Below, piece after piece: positions 1-10,632 of a DNA stretch of 64,000 nt; position 1 is the first letter of the stretch, and the number at the start of each line of letters is the position of its first letter. The notes beneath the pieces are model-generated. The model was not told where the DNA came from, did not search any database, and saw nothing but the letters and a program-made list of their open reading frames with translations. A program made the position numbers and the translations under genes. Source of the DNA: Paratrimastix pyriformis (lineage: Eukaryota > Preaxostyla > Paratrimastigidae); assembly GCA_027972325.1 (NCBI GenBank), contig JAPMOS010000009.1:476501-540500 (forward strand). The letters run 5' to 3'.

Positions 1-108
1 CAGCTGAGGGCGGTCTGTCTCTTGCGCACCCACCACCTCCGCCTCACCCGCGGCGCACCGGAGCCACGAACATCACACGGATCAACCGCCATCATCACCC
101 AATCATTC

Positions 109-412
<304 letters not shown>

Positions 413-734
413 CCGGCACCAATCTCAGGAGCGACGGCGCGGGGGCACATCGCTGCTGGAGTCCCTGCCCGCATCGATCATGGGGCCGCCGCCCCCCATG
501 GTCGCAGCCGCCCTGGCCGCCCGCACCCAGCCGCCCCGTCCGTCACCGTGCCCTCGCCACGCCACAGGCCGACGCACCGAAGCGAACACACAAGCAGAGA
601 GAGGAACCCACAGACACACATCATCGAGAAACGCAACGACGCACACACAGACACACAGCCAGCAAGCAGAGGAACCCACAGGCACAGCGAAACACCGTGG
701 CAGCCCCAGACGGTTTGAATGACCACAGGCCGAA

Positions 735-844
735 CCCCCCCCCCCCCCCCCCCCAAACCTCCGCCTCGCTCGTTGCCCCCGCGCCCACACAGCGCGTCAT
801 CCCGTTCCCACATCCACACGCGCACTGCCCCCCCCCCCCCCCCC
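735..844. repeat. two poly-C runs (735-754 and 828-844)
   Basis: Uninterrupted C homopolymers of about 20 and 17 nt separated by ordinary GC-rich sequence. Runs of this kind recur in introns throughout the window. Confidence 0.9.
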
Positions 845-929
845 GGATGTCCCCGCCGACACAGCCGTGATCTAATCCTCCATCCGCGCACGTGCACACA
901 CCCGCACCACAGCCTCCGACGCCCCGCCG

Positions 930-2694
930 GCCCGCTCCACCTCGCGCTATGCGGCCCTCTTCGGCTCGGCCGCCGGCACCCTGCCCCCCGCCCTGCTGAC
1001 CCTGGCCGCCTCGCCCAGACCCACGCCCGCCATGCCTGCTCCTCCCCAGCCCCAGCCACCCCCACCCCCGGTCGTGAGCCCAGGCACCCTGACGGGGTCC
1101 TCGGCCTACATGGCGGCCGTCTTTCCGGCCCAGTCGACGATGGGCATGCGGACTGGCCCACAGGCCATCCTCGCCATGCTCGCACAGGACATACCGCCCA
1201 CGGCATCCACCACCACCGCCACCGCCACCACCGCCACCATCACCACTTCAGTGCCGTCATCATCATCATCATCATCAACAGAAGCCGCTTGGGCAACGGC
1301 AGCCGGACGCCCTGCCTCTCGCGGCGGCCTGCGGAGCAGCATTGCCAAGGGCGGCGCGGAGCCCGCCTCTGCTGCCCTCACACCCGCCACGAACCCCCGG
1401 ACGACAGGCAGGAGCGCTCCAGCACCAACACCACCAACACCACCATCCGGTTTCGCCAGCGGCGAGGTCGGCACGGGACATACGGCGGCTGCTATCCCCC
1501 CGTCGACATCCTCCTCCTCCCCGCCCGATCTGATGGCCGGCTTCACTCCGGCCGGGGCGGGTGCGGCATTGGCGACACGGCGGTCGGCCTGGGATGCCGT
1601 GGGGGACGGCCCTCAACAGCTGCCGCAGAGGGGCGACCTGACCTCAGCCACCACCAGCAGGGCCCCCAGAGGCCACGCGCTGATCAGGCCCGGGTCGGCC
1701 AGACATGGTCGGTGCATCATCACTCCCTCCGCCCAGCCCGCGCCACCCACCCTGCCATTTTGTATCGTGGTGATGTCCCTGATGATCCGCCCGACACGGT
1801 CGGTTGGTCGCACTTGCCGGCACTGTGGCTGCCCAGCCCGTCCATGCCCTCCACACATCCGCCGGCTCCCACTGGAATCAGCCACGCCACCGCCGCGGAT
1901 CCCATTTTGATATTCCTGACCCGCTCCGCGCCCCACGTTGTCCCGCCACCGATCCCTCTCTCCCTCTCTGGGCAGGTCGACCCCTTGATCCGAATTCCGA
2001 CCGTGCCGCCCCCGCCCCGGCCCCAGCCTCCCAACCATGGGTCGAAGCCACACCCCGCCGCCCCGGTGAAGACTCCGGGGACCTGCGTGGCGAGGGCAGC
2101 ATCGGCAGCCCCCTGGCCGACGCGCCCCTCTCCCCGCCTGCCCTCACCTGGCCCGAGCGCCCGCCCAGCAGCGGCAGCGGCAGGCGGCCGTGGGCCCCGG
2201 AGGGAGCCACGGATGCCCTGCCTGGCCGGGCCTCGCCCTTCTTGACATCCGCGCCCTCGGATGGCGTGGCCACCCACCACCAGCCCCGCCCACGCCAACC
2301 CCGGGCAGACAGCGCCACCAACACGGACACTCATCCACCCGCCCTTCACATCCTCGGCACGGGCACGGGCACGGGGGCGGCTCCCTCCCGGGCGAGTGAG
2401 AACGCCGCGGCCGAGGCGCTGGCACGTGCCCTGGTCGATTCCCACGCGCCCCCCGCCCCCGACCTCGACCAAATCCAGGTTCCGGCCCCCCTGCCTCCCT
2501 CGCGGCACAGTAACGGATTCCCCCAACGCAGTGGCGCCGCCCGGAGACCCCAGTCGGCAGCCCCCCAGGCAACCCTCTCCGTCCGGCGACCAGCCACGGC
2601 CGCCGGGGGAATACACTCAACCACCAGCCGGCTGATCATCGGTGGGGGGCCACCGCCCACCACCAGTGCCGCCGCCGCCGCCCACCGAATGTGA
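930..2694 (+). CDS. 3' part of a Pro/Ala/Ser-rich gene, product unknown
   Basis: I do not recognise the family. Three consecutive stretches on the + strand look coding (about 930-1210, 1270-1720 and 1930-2694), rich in Pro, Ala, Ser and Gly, and separated by probable short introns carrying CAC/ATC repeats. The last stretch runs to a TGA at about 2692-2694 and contains one more ordered segment, SENAAAEALARALVDSH, likely a short helix. The C-terminal 25 residues (GGIHSTTSRLIIGG then Pro/Thr/Ala-rich) look like a tail motif but match nothing I can name. The 5' end lies left of the window or in the repeat-rich first 900 bases. Such composition gives open frames on both strands, so the strand assignment is moderate; it rests on the ordered C-terminal segment and on the stop lying just before an AT-richer spacer. 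Confidence 0.35.
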
Positions 2695-3060
2695 CCGAAT
2701 GTGACGGACGGTGATTGACGATGATCCCTCCTCCTTCCCACCACTCCTCCTTCCCGATCCCCATCATTGCATCATCCCACGCGCCCACAGAACGACGTGT
2801 TCGGCTTGACACCACTGTAACGATCCCAAGACGACGTTCTTGTAAAGAATCCGAGCCGCTCTCAACGATTGTGACTTGCCTGACTTCGAAGTCACGCAGA
2901 TCAAGCAGAGAACACAAAGAAGAAAATCATTGGCAGCAGGGGGAGGCAAGGCAACCGCTCTGTTCAAACCTCAACCACCGCAAGTTGGCACCAACGATCA
3001 GTTGACCCAACCCACCGACCACTTCCCCGCCGAAAAGGGACAATCACAACCCACAACCAA
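2695..3060. other. intergenic spacer
   Basis: Less GC-rich than its surroundings. A short direct repeat GAATGTGAC lies at its left end. No gene seen; it probably holds the 3' flank of the Pro-rich gene and the promoter/5' UTR of the cyclin-like gene. Confidence 0.4.
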
Positions 3061-3612
3061 ATGGAGTCTCCCCAGCACGAAGATGTCAGCTCCATGATGC
3101 AGGTCGAGGCTGTTGTGCAGGTCAAAACCCCACCACCACCACCACCACCAGCCTCACCTTCACCGAAATTGTGGAGGGGTGTGTCAATTGGATGCAATCC
3201 CATTTCCCATGCATGGCAAACTCAAAGTCAATCAAGGCTCAGTTTGAGGATATTACCCGTATCGTGAGGGCAGACGATGAGACGTTGTTGTTGGGCATGT
3301 CGCTCCTCATGAGGTACGTTGATGCTCACAGTGGGTTGCCGGGGAAAGAGTCTGAGGTCGTCTACCTCGTGGTGATCGCACTGCACTTGGCCCAGAAAGT
3401 CACTCGGGACCAGCCAATATTCAACGCGAGTCTGTGTCGGGCCCTGCATCTTCGCACCGATCTACTGATGGAGAACGAGGCGGTCGTCTTAAGTACACTG
3501 CTGGTCTTGGCACCTTTCGGGGCACAACCTGAGCCGGCTTGCACTTGCCCTGGCCTTGCCTCGGGACTTGGTGGAGATTTGTCTAACGCCGTACCTCGCC
3601 TTCAGCTCTTGA
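3061..3612 (+). CDS. cyclin-box-like protein
   Basis: The translated core (from FTEIVEGCVNWMQ through AQFEDITRIVRADDETLLL, MRYVDAHSGL, VVYLVVIALHLAQKVTRD to ENEAVVLSTL) has the helix pattern of a small single cyclin box of the PHO80/cyclin-Y kind: a first helix pair, a YLVVIALHLA helix and a following helix that selects a partner kinase. Best start model: ATG at 3061, exon 1 of only 5 nt, donor GTCTCC, 86-nt intron, acceptor at 3150-3151, giving MDLTFTEIVEGC in frame. The 3' end is less clear: a second frame (SRLALALALPRDLVEICLTP, then TGA at 3610-3612) continues the cyclin pattern better than the first, so a short intron or a frameshift lies near 3490-3530. A Tc1 element lies 58 bp past the stop. 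Role as a CDK partner is inferred from the fold only. Confidence 0.5.
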
Positions 3613-3670
3613 CGGCTCGCTGGATTGGGTGGGTGGGCTGTGGCGCTTTCTTTGATTTTATACAGATATA

Positions 3671-4920
3671 CAGTACCTCTCATAAATAGCGGCGGAAAAC
3701 CCAGTCCCGTCTGACCCCCAAGGAACCGTCGGGGGGGGAAGCCCCATGGCACCGTGTTCGGAGAATTCACTGACATTTACTCATATGGATTAATATCGGG
3801 TGGGGCCGCCCTGGGCGTCGATGACCGCTTGGCATCTTTGGGGCATACTCAAAACCGATGACAGAAAATCGGCATTTCGCATTTTGTCCCACTCAAATTG
3901 GATCCACCTCCGCAGCTGCTGGGCAGATCCGGGGTTGTGCTCTGCCACACGGTCCTTGAGGGTGTTCCAGACGTTCTCCAGTGGGTTGAGGTCGGGGCTC
4001 TGGGGTGGCTGAAGCACACGGCTGATGTGATGGTCGGTCAGCACTTTCAGACACACTTTTGCATTGTGCTTCGGATCATTGTCCTGCTGGATGGGCCCGG
4101 CACCCCGACCCAGGGCGCGAAGAGAGGGGAGCAAGGCCTCGTTCAGGATGCGCGTGTAGAGGGCGGCGTCCAGGTTTTCGGTGAAGATGAACACCTTCGT
4201 TTTCCCCTTGGCACTGACCCCGCCCCAGACATGGACTTTGGGGGGATGCTTGATGGTGGGCAGTGGCACGAACTCGTTCCGGCCCGCACGGACACGATGC
4301 TTGCGGGGGCCTGTGGTGAAGGTTGTCTCGTCCAGGAAGACCACCATGGACCAGTCGCGTTCCTTCTCGGTTCGGGCAAACGCGAGACGTTTTTGTCGGT
4401 GGGCCTCGGTGAGGAGGGGTTTTTTGGTTTGCCACTTCGATTGCAGGCCAGCCCGCAGGAGGATGCGCGAGACTGTCTGTGGGCTGATGCGGATGGTCCT
4501 CTTCTTGCGTGCCCAGCGGGCCAATTTGGGCAGACTCTCCGTTCTGTGGCGCTTTGCACGTCGGATGATGGCCTGGTCGTCCGGGCGAGAATGCTTTCGT
4601 GGTCTCCCCCGGGCTCTTGGTTTGGCGGATGGGGAGCGGCTCAGTGCCCGACGAACAGATGTCTCACTGCGGTGCTGCAGCCGGGCAATCCGGCTGGTGG
4701 TCTTGCCTTGGCGTCTGAGGAGGCGGGTTTGCTCGTCCATTTTCTTGGTCATTCTTCCCCCCCACCGAGCCGCCCCTTGAAGCCACAGGCCAGCAACAAA
4801 ATTATGGGATCTCAAAATGTTGGTCACTTCTCTGCACCCTGCAGTCAGCCCCAGCCCGGGCGCGCACTGGGATCGGGGAGGGGGCACTTTGTTTTCCGCC
4901 GCTATTTATGAGAGGTACTG
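3671..4920 (-). mobile_element. Tc1-type DNA transposon, apparently complete
   Basis: Perfect 30-bp terminal inverted repeats at 3671-3700 and 4891-4920 (outer bases CAGTACCTCTC), flanked by the TA target duplication at 3669-3670 and 4921-4922. At 1,250 bp with one transposase gene it has the size and plan of a Tc1 element. Identical ends and an open gene suggest recent insertion. Confidence 0.95.
3790..4752 (-). CDS. Tc1-family transposase (DD34E)
   Basis: About 320 residues from the ATG at 4752; the frame is open further upstream but only through non-ATG codons. It cuts and pastes the surrounding element at TA sites. N-terminal part: a paired-like helix-turn-helix (KTTSRIARLQHRSETSVRRAL) and a GRPRKH AT-hook-like linker, both expected to bind the element ends. 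Catalytic part: first Asp in VVFLDETTF, second Asp in IQQDNDPKHNA, Glu in PDLNPLENVW; the spacing between second Asp and Glu is 34 residues, the DD34E signature of Tc1. WGGVSAKGK is the usual conserved glycine-rich segment. The reading frame has no stop or frameshift and the length is near the usual 330-350 residues, so it may still be functional. Confidence 0.95.
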   Translation of the reverse strand: MTKKMDEQTRLLRRQGKTTSRIARLQHRSETSVRRALSRSPSAKPRARGRPRKHSRPDDQAIIRRAKRHRTESLPKLARWARKKRTIRISPQTVSRILLRAGLQSKWQTKKPLLTEAHRQKRLAFARTEKERDWSMVVFLDETTFTTGPRKHRVRAGRNEFVPLPTIKHPPKVHVWGGVSAKGKTKVFIFTENLDAALYTRILNEALLPSLRALGRGAGPIQQDNDPKHNAKVCLKVLTDHHISRVLQPPQSPDLNPLENVWNTLKDRVAEHNPGSAQQLRRWIQFEWDKMRNADFLSSVLSMPQRCQAVIDAQGGPTRY

Positions 4921-4926
4921 TACATA

Positions 4927-4948
4927 CCCCCCCCCCCCCCCCCCCCCC
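4927..4948. repeat. poly-C run of 22
   Basis: C homopolymer just outside the right end of the Tc1 element. The rest of the spacer to 5036 is AT-rich, with no gene seen. Confidence 0.95.
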
Positions 4949-5377
4949 ACGGCCTGAGGGCCTCCCCCAGGATTTACGTGTTTGTTTTTCCGAGCGAAAA
5001 TAATAAAATTCAATTTAATTAGTCCTCGTTCATTTACAAGATGATTCGGGATTTTACCTGAATTTTACCTGAATTTTACCTACCCGTTCTGGTAGGTTCT
5101 ATCTCAGGCGAATCAGGTACAATCCCTGGTACGTCCCCTGGTGACTTTCTGGTACGTCCCCTGGTACGTCCCCTGGTGACTTTCTGGTATGTCCCCTGGT
5201 GAATCCCTGGTACGTCCCCTGGTGACTTTCTGGTAAAGTTCAGGTAAAAATGAATTCAGGTAATTTCGCTTCCCCACCTACTTTTTACCAGCCCCCTCAC
5301 CTGACGGCCCCACCTCACTTTTCAGGTAAACCTCCCTGGTGATTTTCTGGTAAACGATGAGGTGTTAAGGCATTTAA

Positions 5378-5456
5378 GACGAAGGACGACGGGATTGAAC
5401 CACAGACCTGAAGACCACTGAACCTGCTCTCTACCACCTAAGCTACTGGGAGAAAA
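5378..5456 (-). pseudogene. degenerate tRNA-like sequence (SINE head or tRNA pseudogene)
   Basis: On the minus strand an A-box-like block (TAGCTTAGGTGGTAGAG) is followed at tRNA-like spacing by a B-box-like block (GGTTCAATCCC). Acceptor and anticodon stems do not pair, so it is not a working tRNA as read. It lies inside the TA-flanked element. Confidence 0.3.
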
Positions 5457-5919
5457 ACAGTCTCGGTCATGGTGAAAGCGGCAGATGTAGCTTCTTGTCG
5501 ATTGCACATCCACCATCCACTCTCGCACACTTTTCCAAAGGCATGCACGTCTCACTGGGGGGCGGGAGCCGACCCATGGGCCCCTTGGGACGACCATCCA
5601 GCGAGCTTGTCTGGCGAACCGGGGTCCCGCGGGCTTTGGCCCTGTCTCGCGGGGAGGGCGGACCGGGGTCCATGCTTTCCGCGGGCTTCGGCCCGAGCAC
5701 ACGGACCCGACGGGAGCCGGGAAGTATCATGTGCATTCATGCACGCAACCTCCACACAGGCACACACCCACAGATGCCGTCCAAAGAGAACATGCTGCAG
5801 GGCGCAGGTGACAAGTCATGGTTACTTGCGCCTTCGCCAGGTGAAACTCCACTCCGGAGGGCCGGGAAAACCCCACCCTGAGCGCAGCGCCCTATTCACA
5901 CCAGTCGCCAGGGTACAAG

Positions 5920-6089
5920 CTACCCCCCCACCCCCCCCCCACCCCCCACCCCCACCGCTCCCCACCGCTCCCCACCGCTCCCCTCCCCTTCCCTCCCCTT
6001 CCCCTCCCCTTCCCCTCCCCTTCCCCCCTCCCCCATCCCCATCCACCACCCACCATTCATCATCCACTCCCACCCCACACACAACGATG

Positions 6090-6120
<31 letters not shown>

Positions 6121-6121
6121 G
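5920..6121. repeat. CCCCT/CCCCACC-rich tract and (CA)n
   Basis: Low-complexity pyrimidine tract followed by an alternating CA run at about 6095-6121, inside the TA-flanked element. Confidence 0.8.
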
Positions 6122-6515
6122 TTCCCTTCCTCGGGATCCAATCCCCGCTTCCGCAACATGGAGAAAAATCAAAAAATCACCCTTTCCACAATGTTTTGGG
6201 GTTTACCAAGGGCAGTACCAGGGGTTCACCAAAGGTTTTGCCAGGGGTTCCACCGGGGTTTTACCAGGAGTCAGTTTTACCAAGCGCTCCTGGTAAAGGC
6301 CTGGTCATGTCGCGAGTTTACCTGAATTTTCCCCTGGTGCTTTGTGTTTTACCAGAATGTCAGGTAAAATTCTGGTAAAACTGGTTTACCAGGGCAGGTA
6401 AAGTTCAGGTGACGCTCTGGTAAGCTTAGTAAAGCTTAGGTAAAGCCCAGGTAAAGTTCAGGTAAATTCAGGTAATTTTCTGGTAATTTTAGGTAAAAGT
6501 CCGAATCATCTTGTA

Positions 6516-8091
6516 TTGCTCAGGGAGAGAAGGGGCGAGGGGGGGCGAGGGGGGCGAGGGGGCGAGGGGGGCGAGGTGGGGCGAGGTGGGGCGAGGTGGG
6601 GCGAGGTGGTGCGAGGTGGTGCGAGGTGGGGCGAGGTGGGGGGACCGGGGCGAAGAAGCAGACTGTGAATGCACGAGTGAATGTGGCAAGCAGGCCGCAG
6701 ACCAACAAAAGGGCCATCGTGGGGACGGCGGGGGTGCGCGGATACTTGGGGCTGATGCAGCGGAAAATGGGGCCTGGGGCCGGGTGGCCTGTGCGGGTGC
6801 GGCAAGGCGGAGACGTCCGAATATGTCCTGCTGGAGTGCCCCAGTACCGCGAGCGGGGAGGTACCAGGCCTGGGAGCGGGCCCACGAGGATCTCGGGTGG
6901 CTCCGGGGCCCGTCGCGAGAATGCGTGGTCCACGAGGGGCAGCAGATGAACAAGGCGCTGCGCGATCGGCTCATGGAGTGTGGGGCGCTGAAGGCGGTGT
7001 TGGAGGCTCGGCTCCCGGAGGACCGGATCCGATCGGTGGTGCCGTGGGACGTGTCGGGCGCTCATGCAGGCGTTGCGCCTCGATGAGATGAACGGATGTG
7101 CTCGGGGAGATGAATCCGATGTTCGGCCGGATTGTCTGCACGCGGGGGGGGGGGGGGGGGGGGGGGGAGGGGAGGCAAGGCGTTTTTCCGGGGAGGGCGC
7201 TGATGGCACTGGTTGGGCCCAATTGCAACCCGGAGAACGGTTGGGGTGGGGTGCCTGGTACCCGGTGCGGATTGTGGTGATGGTCCGGAGGGCCAAGAGG
7301 CCGGGGTGGGAGGTGCAAGGGCTCAGGGCGACGTGGTGGCCAATGCGGCCTGGGGCATTGACGTTGTGGGAAGAGGCGCACTGGGGAGGGGTGCCGGCGC
7401 GGAGGCTGCAGGCCGATGGCTGGTGGCTTGGGATGTACGAGAACTACCGGGCGCGGATGCTGTACCCACAGTGCTGGGAGCGGGCGCTGGTGGTGGAGGC
7501 CGACAGTGGATGGGACGGTGGCGACATGGAGCGATGGGTGTGCAGGGTGGGAAACAGGTTGGCTCGTCTGGCGGGTGTCGGCTGAGGCGGGGCAAGTGGC
7601 GGCGGCGTGCGGGATTGTGGACCAGGCGCCTGCGGGGGAGCTCGGGGAGGAGTGGGTCCAGAAATACCAGGGCCAGGTGGCGGGGGCGGCGGTGGAGATC
7701 CGTGGAGGGTGAACGAGAAGGCCAGCAGGAGGTTCTGGTCGAAGGAGTTGGAGAAGAGGTGCGGCAAGGCGGCGGATGAAGCGGACGGGCAGACCCTGAG
7801 ATCGGGGAAGCGGACGAGGTGCCGGGAGGGGGGCGAGGACGTTGCGGGTCTCGAGGCCCAGGTGGGGGCGGGGGAAGGTGGAGGTACGCTGGAATGCAGC
7901 TGTGATGGTTAGACACGAAGGCTGCGGGTCGTGGGCTGAGGAAGGCGCGGATGAAATGGGAGAGACGTATTGCGAAGACGGAGTCAACGAATCAATGCCT
8001 CACGGGTAGAGCGCAGCCTCGAGCCCTAGGGCTTGTGGCTGGGCACACCCGATGAGAACACCCGCAAGGGTTTGACTTAACTAACTGAACG
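6516..8091 (+). mobile_element. decayed non-LTR (LINE-like) 3' remnant
   Basis: After a G-rich GGGGCGAGG repeat, a frame reads CGCGKAETSEYVLLECP, then ECPQYRE and YQAWERAHEDLGWL in shifted frames. Cys-rich blocks with ETxEHvLlxCP are the usual ending of LINE reverse transcriptase/RNase H polyproteins (for example I and R1 groups), so this looks like a frameshifted 3' end. A further W-rich open stretch (about 7260-7585) may belong to the same element. A possible simple tail, TTGACTTAACTAACTGAAC, lies at about 8072-8090, just before the SAM gene. No intact reverse transcriptase is present. A 24-nt G run is at 7144-7167. Confidence 0.4.
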
Positions 8092-8203
8092 GATGGTCTT
8101 TGTGTCATCAATCCTGCCAAGACGGTTGTCCCCGGCCGCCCCCGCAAAGTTCCATCATCTTTCAGGGAGTCCCTCGGCGGCGGTCCTCACTTCATTATTC
8201 AGG

Positions 8204-10289
8204 ATGCATTTTTCTCCAGACGGCATTCATTTTGCCCTGTCTTCAAGCAACCTGCCACTCCAGAGGCTGGAAGGCGAGCTTGCCAAAAGGAACCTGAGGA
8301 CAATTGAAGATCTTCACAGTCACCCAGATATTTCGAAGGCAATAGCCTCCATGCTGAGCGCATATGCTCAAGGTCTCTTGGTTTTCGCCAATTCGCCAAC
8401 CATCATTTTCCACTTTTCAGGTCAGGGCAGCGATGCTGATGTGGTCAATGTCGAGAGACTTCTTGGCATTGCTCCTCCCCCACCAGCCGGCGTTTTTGGT
8501 TGGGTTCGCTCCTGGTTTGGCGGCGCTGCCCCACCAGCGGCAGAAGCCTCACCCGTGGCTCTTGCCCCGGTCCCAGTCGCGCCGGCGCCCGTCGTGGCCG
8601 CCACTGCCCAGGACACTCTTGCCCCCCCTCTGACGGAAACAGGCGTGCCTGCTACGGCCACAGCCACGGCCACACAGCCACACTCACCCCTGAAGCCGAT
8701 CCCCGTCCATGTGGGCGCCGCGGTGCGTGGCGCCCCCGCTCCCACCTTCGACGAGGCCGTTTCGGATGAGGAAGAGGTTCGTTCCACCCCCGCACTGCTC
8801 CCCTTCTCGACCCGCCGCTTGAGTCCGTATTGGTCCTCATTTTTTTTTGCATTCGTCAGCAGGGATTGTGCCTGTTGTTGCATCCATCCAATCACCACAC
8901 CTCTCCCCCCGTTCTCCCCCGCCCTTCAGGAGCCCTCGGCCCACAGTGCCGGGGAGGGGTCGACCTTTGCCGTGGGTGTGCTTCCGGCGGACGTGTTTGG
9001 CACGCCCGCGGCCGTCTCTTCGGAGTCGCCCCTCAGCACCAGCCCGCCCGCCGCCCCGGCCCCCGCCAAAGCCGCCTCGCCCTCGCCCGCCGAGGCCGAG
9101 GGGACCCCCATCGACCTGGCCATCGAGCCGACCCCCGAGGCGACCGCACAGGTCCAGGCCATGGCCATGGCCCCAGTGGAGGCTCTAACCCCGGAGCGCG
9201 ACGACGTCCCCGAGTTTGCCGTCCTTGCGGTGGCTGCCGCCCCCGCCCAGCCCGCCGATCTGGTCCCCATCGTGGCCGCTGCCGCCGGGGAGGAGCAGGC
9301 CGACGCCGGAGTCCGCATCGAGTTTGTGCCCGCCCCCGGGACGAAGGTGGAGGGGGATGAGGACGCGGACTCCGTGGCCATTGAGGTCACCCCTGCGGCA
9401 GCGGAAGCACAGCCCGATGAAGAACTGCAAATCGCCACCCCGGCGCTCGTCATCTCACCCCTGGCCCCAGCCGCCGACGCCGCCCCTGCCACGAGCCCGG
9501 CCCCCACCCCGGCCCTTGTCATCTCGCCCCTCGGGTGCGAGTCCCCTCAGCCGACCGACGCGACTACTCCCGCCCCTGCGCCCGCTGTCGCTGTTGCTGT
9601 CGCCGTCACTGTTGCCCCCATCGTCGCCGCCGCCGCTGCCCCTGCCGCCGCTCGGGCGGAGGATGCGGATGATGCCCCGGAGCTGACCATCTCCCCGATG
9701 GCCCCCGCGACCCCCCGCAGCGCCCAGAGCGTGGAGGAGGAGGCCGCCGCCCCGGTGTCCCCCATGGCCCCACCCGTCTCCGTGCCCCCGGAGCCAGCCT
9801 CCCCCGCCCCGGGTGATGTGGTGGTGTCCCCGCTGGCCCCCCGGACTCCCTCCCAGCCGACCGGTACCATCCGGCCCATCACCCCCGGGATGGCCTCTTT
9901 CGATGTCGGCACCTGGCTGGACAGCCTGGGGCTCGGCCGGTATACGCCCCTCTTCCTGGCCTCGAGCTGCACCACCCCGTTCAGGTCCGCCGCCGCCACT
10001 CATGACCCAGTTTTATTGGGAAACTCATCTTTTCTTCCTTCTTTTTTTTGCGGGCAGCGTCGCAACCCTGTCCGATGCGGATTTGATTGAGCTCGGCGTC
10101 GCGGTTATGGGGCATCGCCGGCACATCATGGGTGCCGCGCAGGCTCTCTTTGGGACTCCGCCAAGCCCTCAATCGGCCTTGACACCTTCTCGAGGTCCCC
10201 GAAGCGTGAAGCGCTCGATGATCCCAAGCAGATTGACTGAGGACGAGATGCCCCCGAGCAGCGAGGACTCCGAACCCGCCGAGAAGTGA
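8204..10289 (+). CDS. SAM-domain protein with long acidic/Ala-Pro linker
   Basis: Start at the ATG at 8204 is preferred (MHFSPDGIHFALSSSNLPL); an in-frame ATG at 8093 abuts the LINE-like remnant. Introns inferred at 8373-8420 (48 nt, donor GTCTCT), 8777-8929 (donor GTTCGT) and 9985-10057 (donor GTCCGC). The N-terminal 90 residues are predicted helical with a Trp-rich segment (GVFGWVRSWFGG). A linker of more than 350 residues of Ala/Pro/Glu follows, containing at least five copies of an [IV]SP[LM]AP-like motif. The C-terminus is a sterile alpha motif: FDVGTWLDSLGLGRYTPLFL, then after the last intron VATLSDADLIELGVAVMGHRRHIMGAAQAL, a good fit to the SAM helix 3 to helix 5 pattern. SAM domains mediate self- or hetero-association; the partner is unknown. 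Confidence 0.75.
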
Positions 10290-10632
10290 AAGAAGGCAAG
10301 GCAGTAAAAAGTTTTGTTTCTTGTTTTTTCAAGATGTTTGAGGATCATTCAGTTTTCGGTTCGACCAGGCCACCCAGGGACCGCGGATCCTTTGTGTCAC
10401 ACCCTATAGTGGTGGCCCTTTGCACAAATCGTCAGCCCCTGGATCCTGCAGTCTGTTGTACCACGACTGCATTGGCTCTGATGTCTGGCACGACATCAGA
10501 GCGATGTCAACCTTCAAAATCCCCTCGACCCGCCTGACCACTCTCGAAGACGAAAAGATGGATACATCATAGGCGTGTTGGAGCGATCGGAACAGGCGAC
10601 GTAGAGGATGGTTGCTGAGCGTCAGTAATGGT
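10290..10632. other. intergenic, with a perfect hairpin
   Basis: Convergent 3' flanks of the SAM and eL41 genes. The only structure seen is an 11-bp perfect stem with a 6-nt loop at 10475-10502 (GCTCTGATGTC paired with GACATCAGAGC). Confidence 0.5.

Larger units (their letters stand above)
5037..6513. mobile_element. TA-flanked non-autonomous DNA element with GGTAAA iterons
   Basis: The two ends are inverted copies beginning CAAGATGATTCGG and running about 24 bp with two mismatches (left from 5037, right ending at 6513), each followed by TA (5035-5036 and 6514-6515). Subterminal regions (about 5050-5360 and 6195-6500) are dense arrays of GGTAAA/TTTACC and CTGGTACGTCCCCTGGTGAC-type repeats in both orientations, typical of transposase-binding iterons. 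No transposase is encoded; the 5.46-6.19 kb interior is unrelated filler with CT- and CA-rich repeats. Family: TA-targeting, so Tc1/mariner-like is the natural guess, but the ends differ from the neighbouring Tc1 element, so a different transposase would have mobilised it. Confidence 0.65.

Noticed and set aside
5378-5456. A functional tRNA gene on the minus strand
   Set aside because: A- and B-box-like blocks are present but acceptor and anticodon stems fail to pair; kept only as a low-confidence tRNA-like relic.
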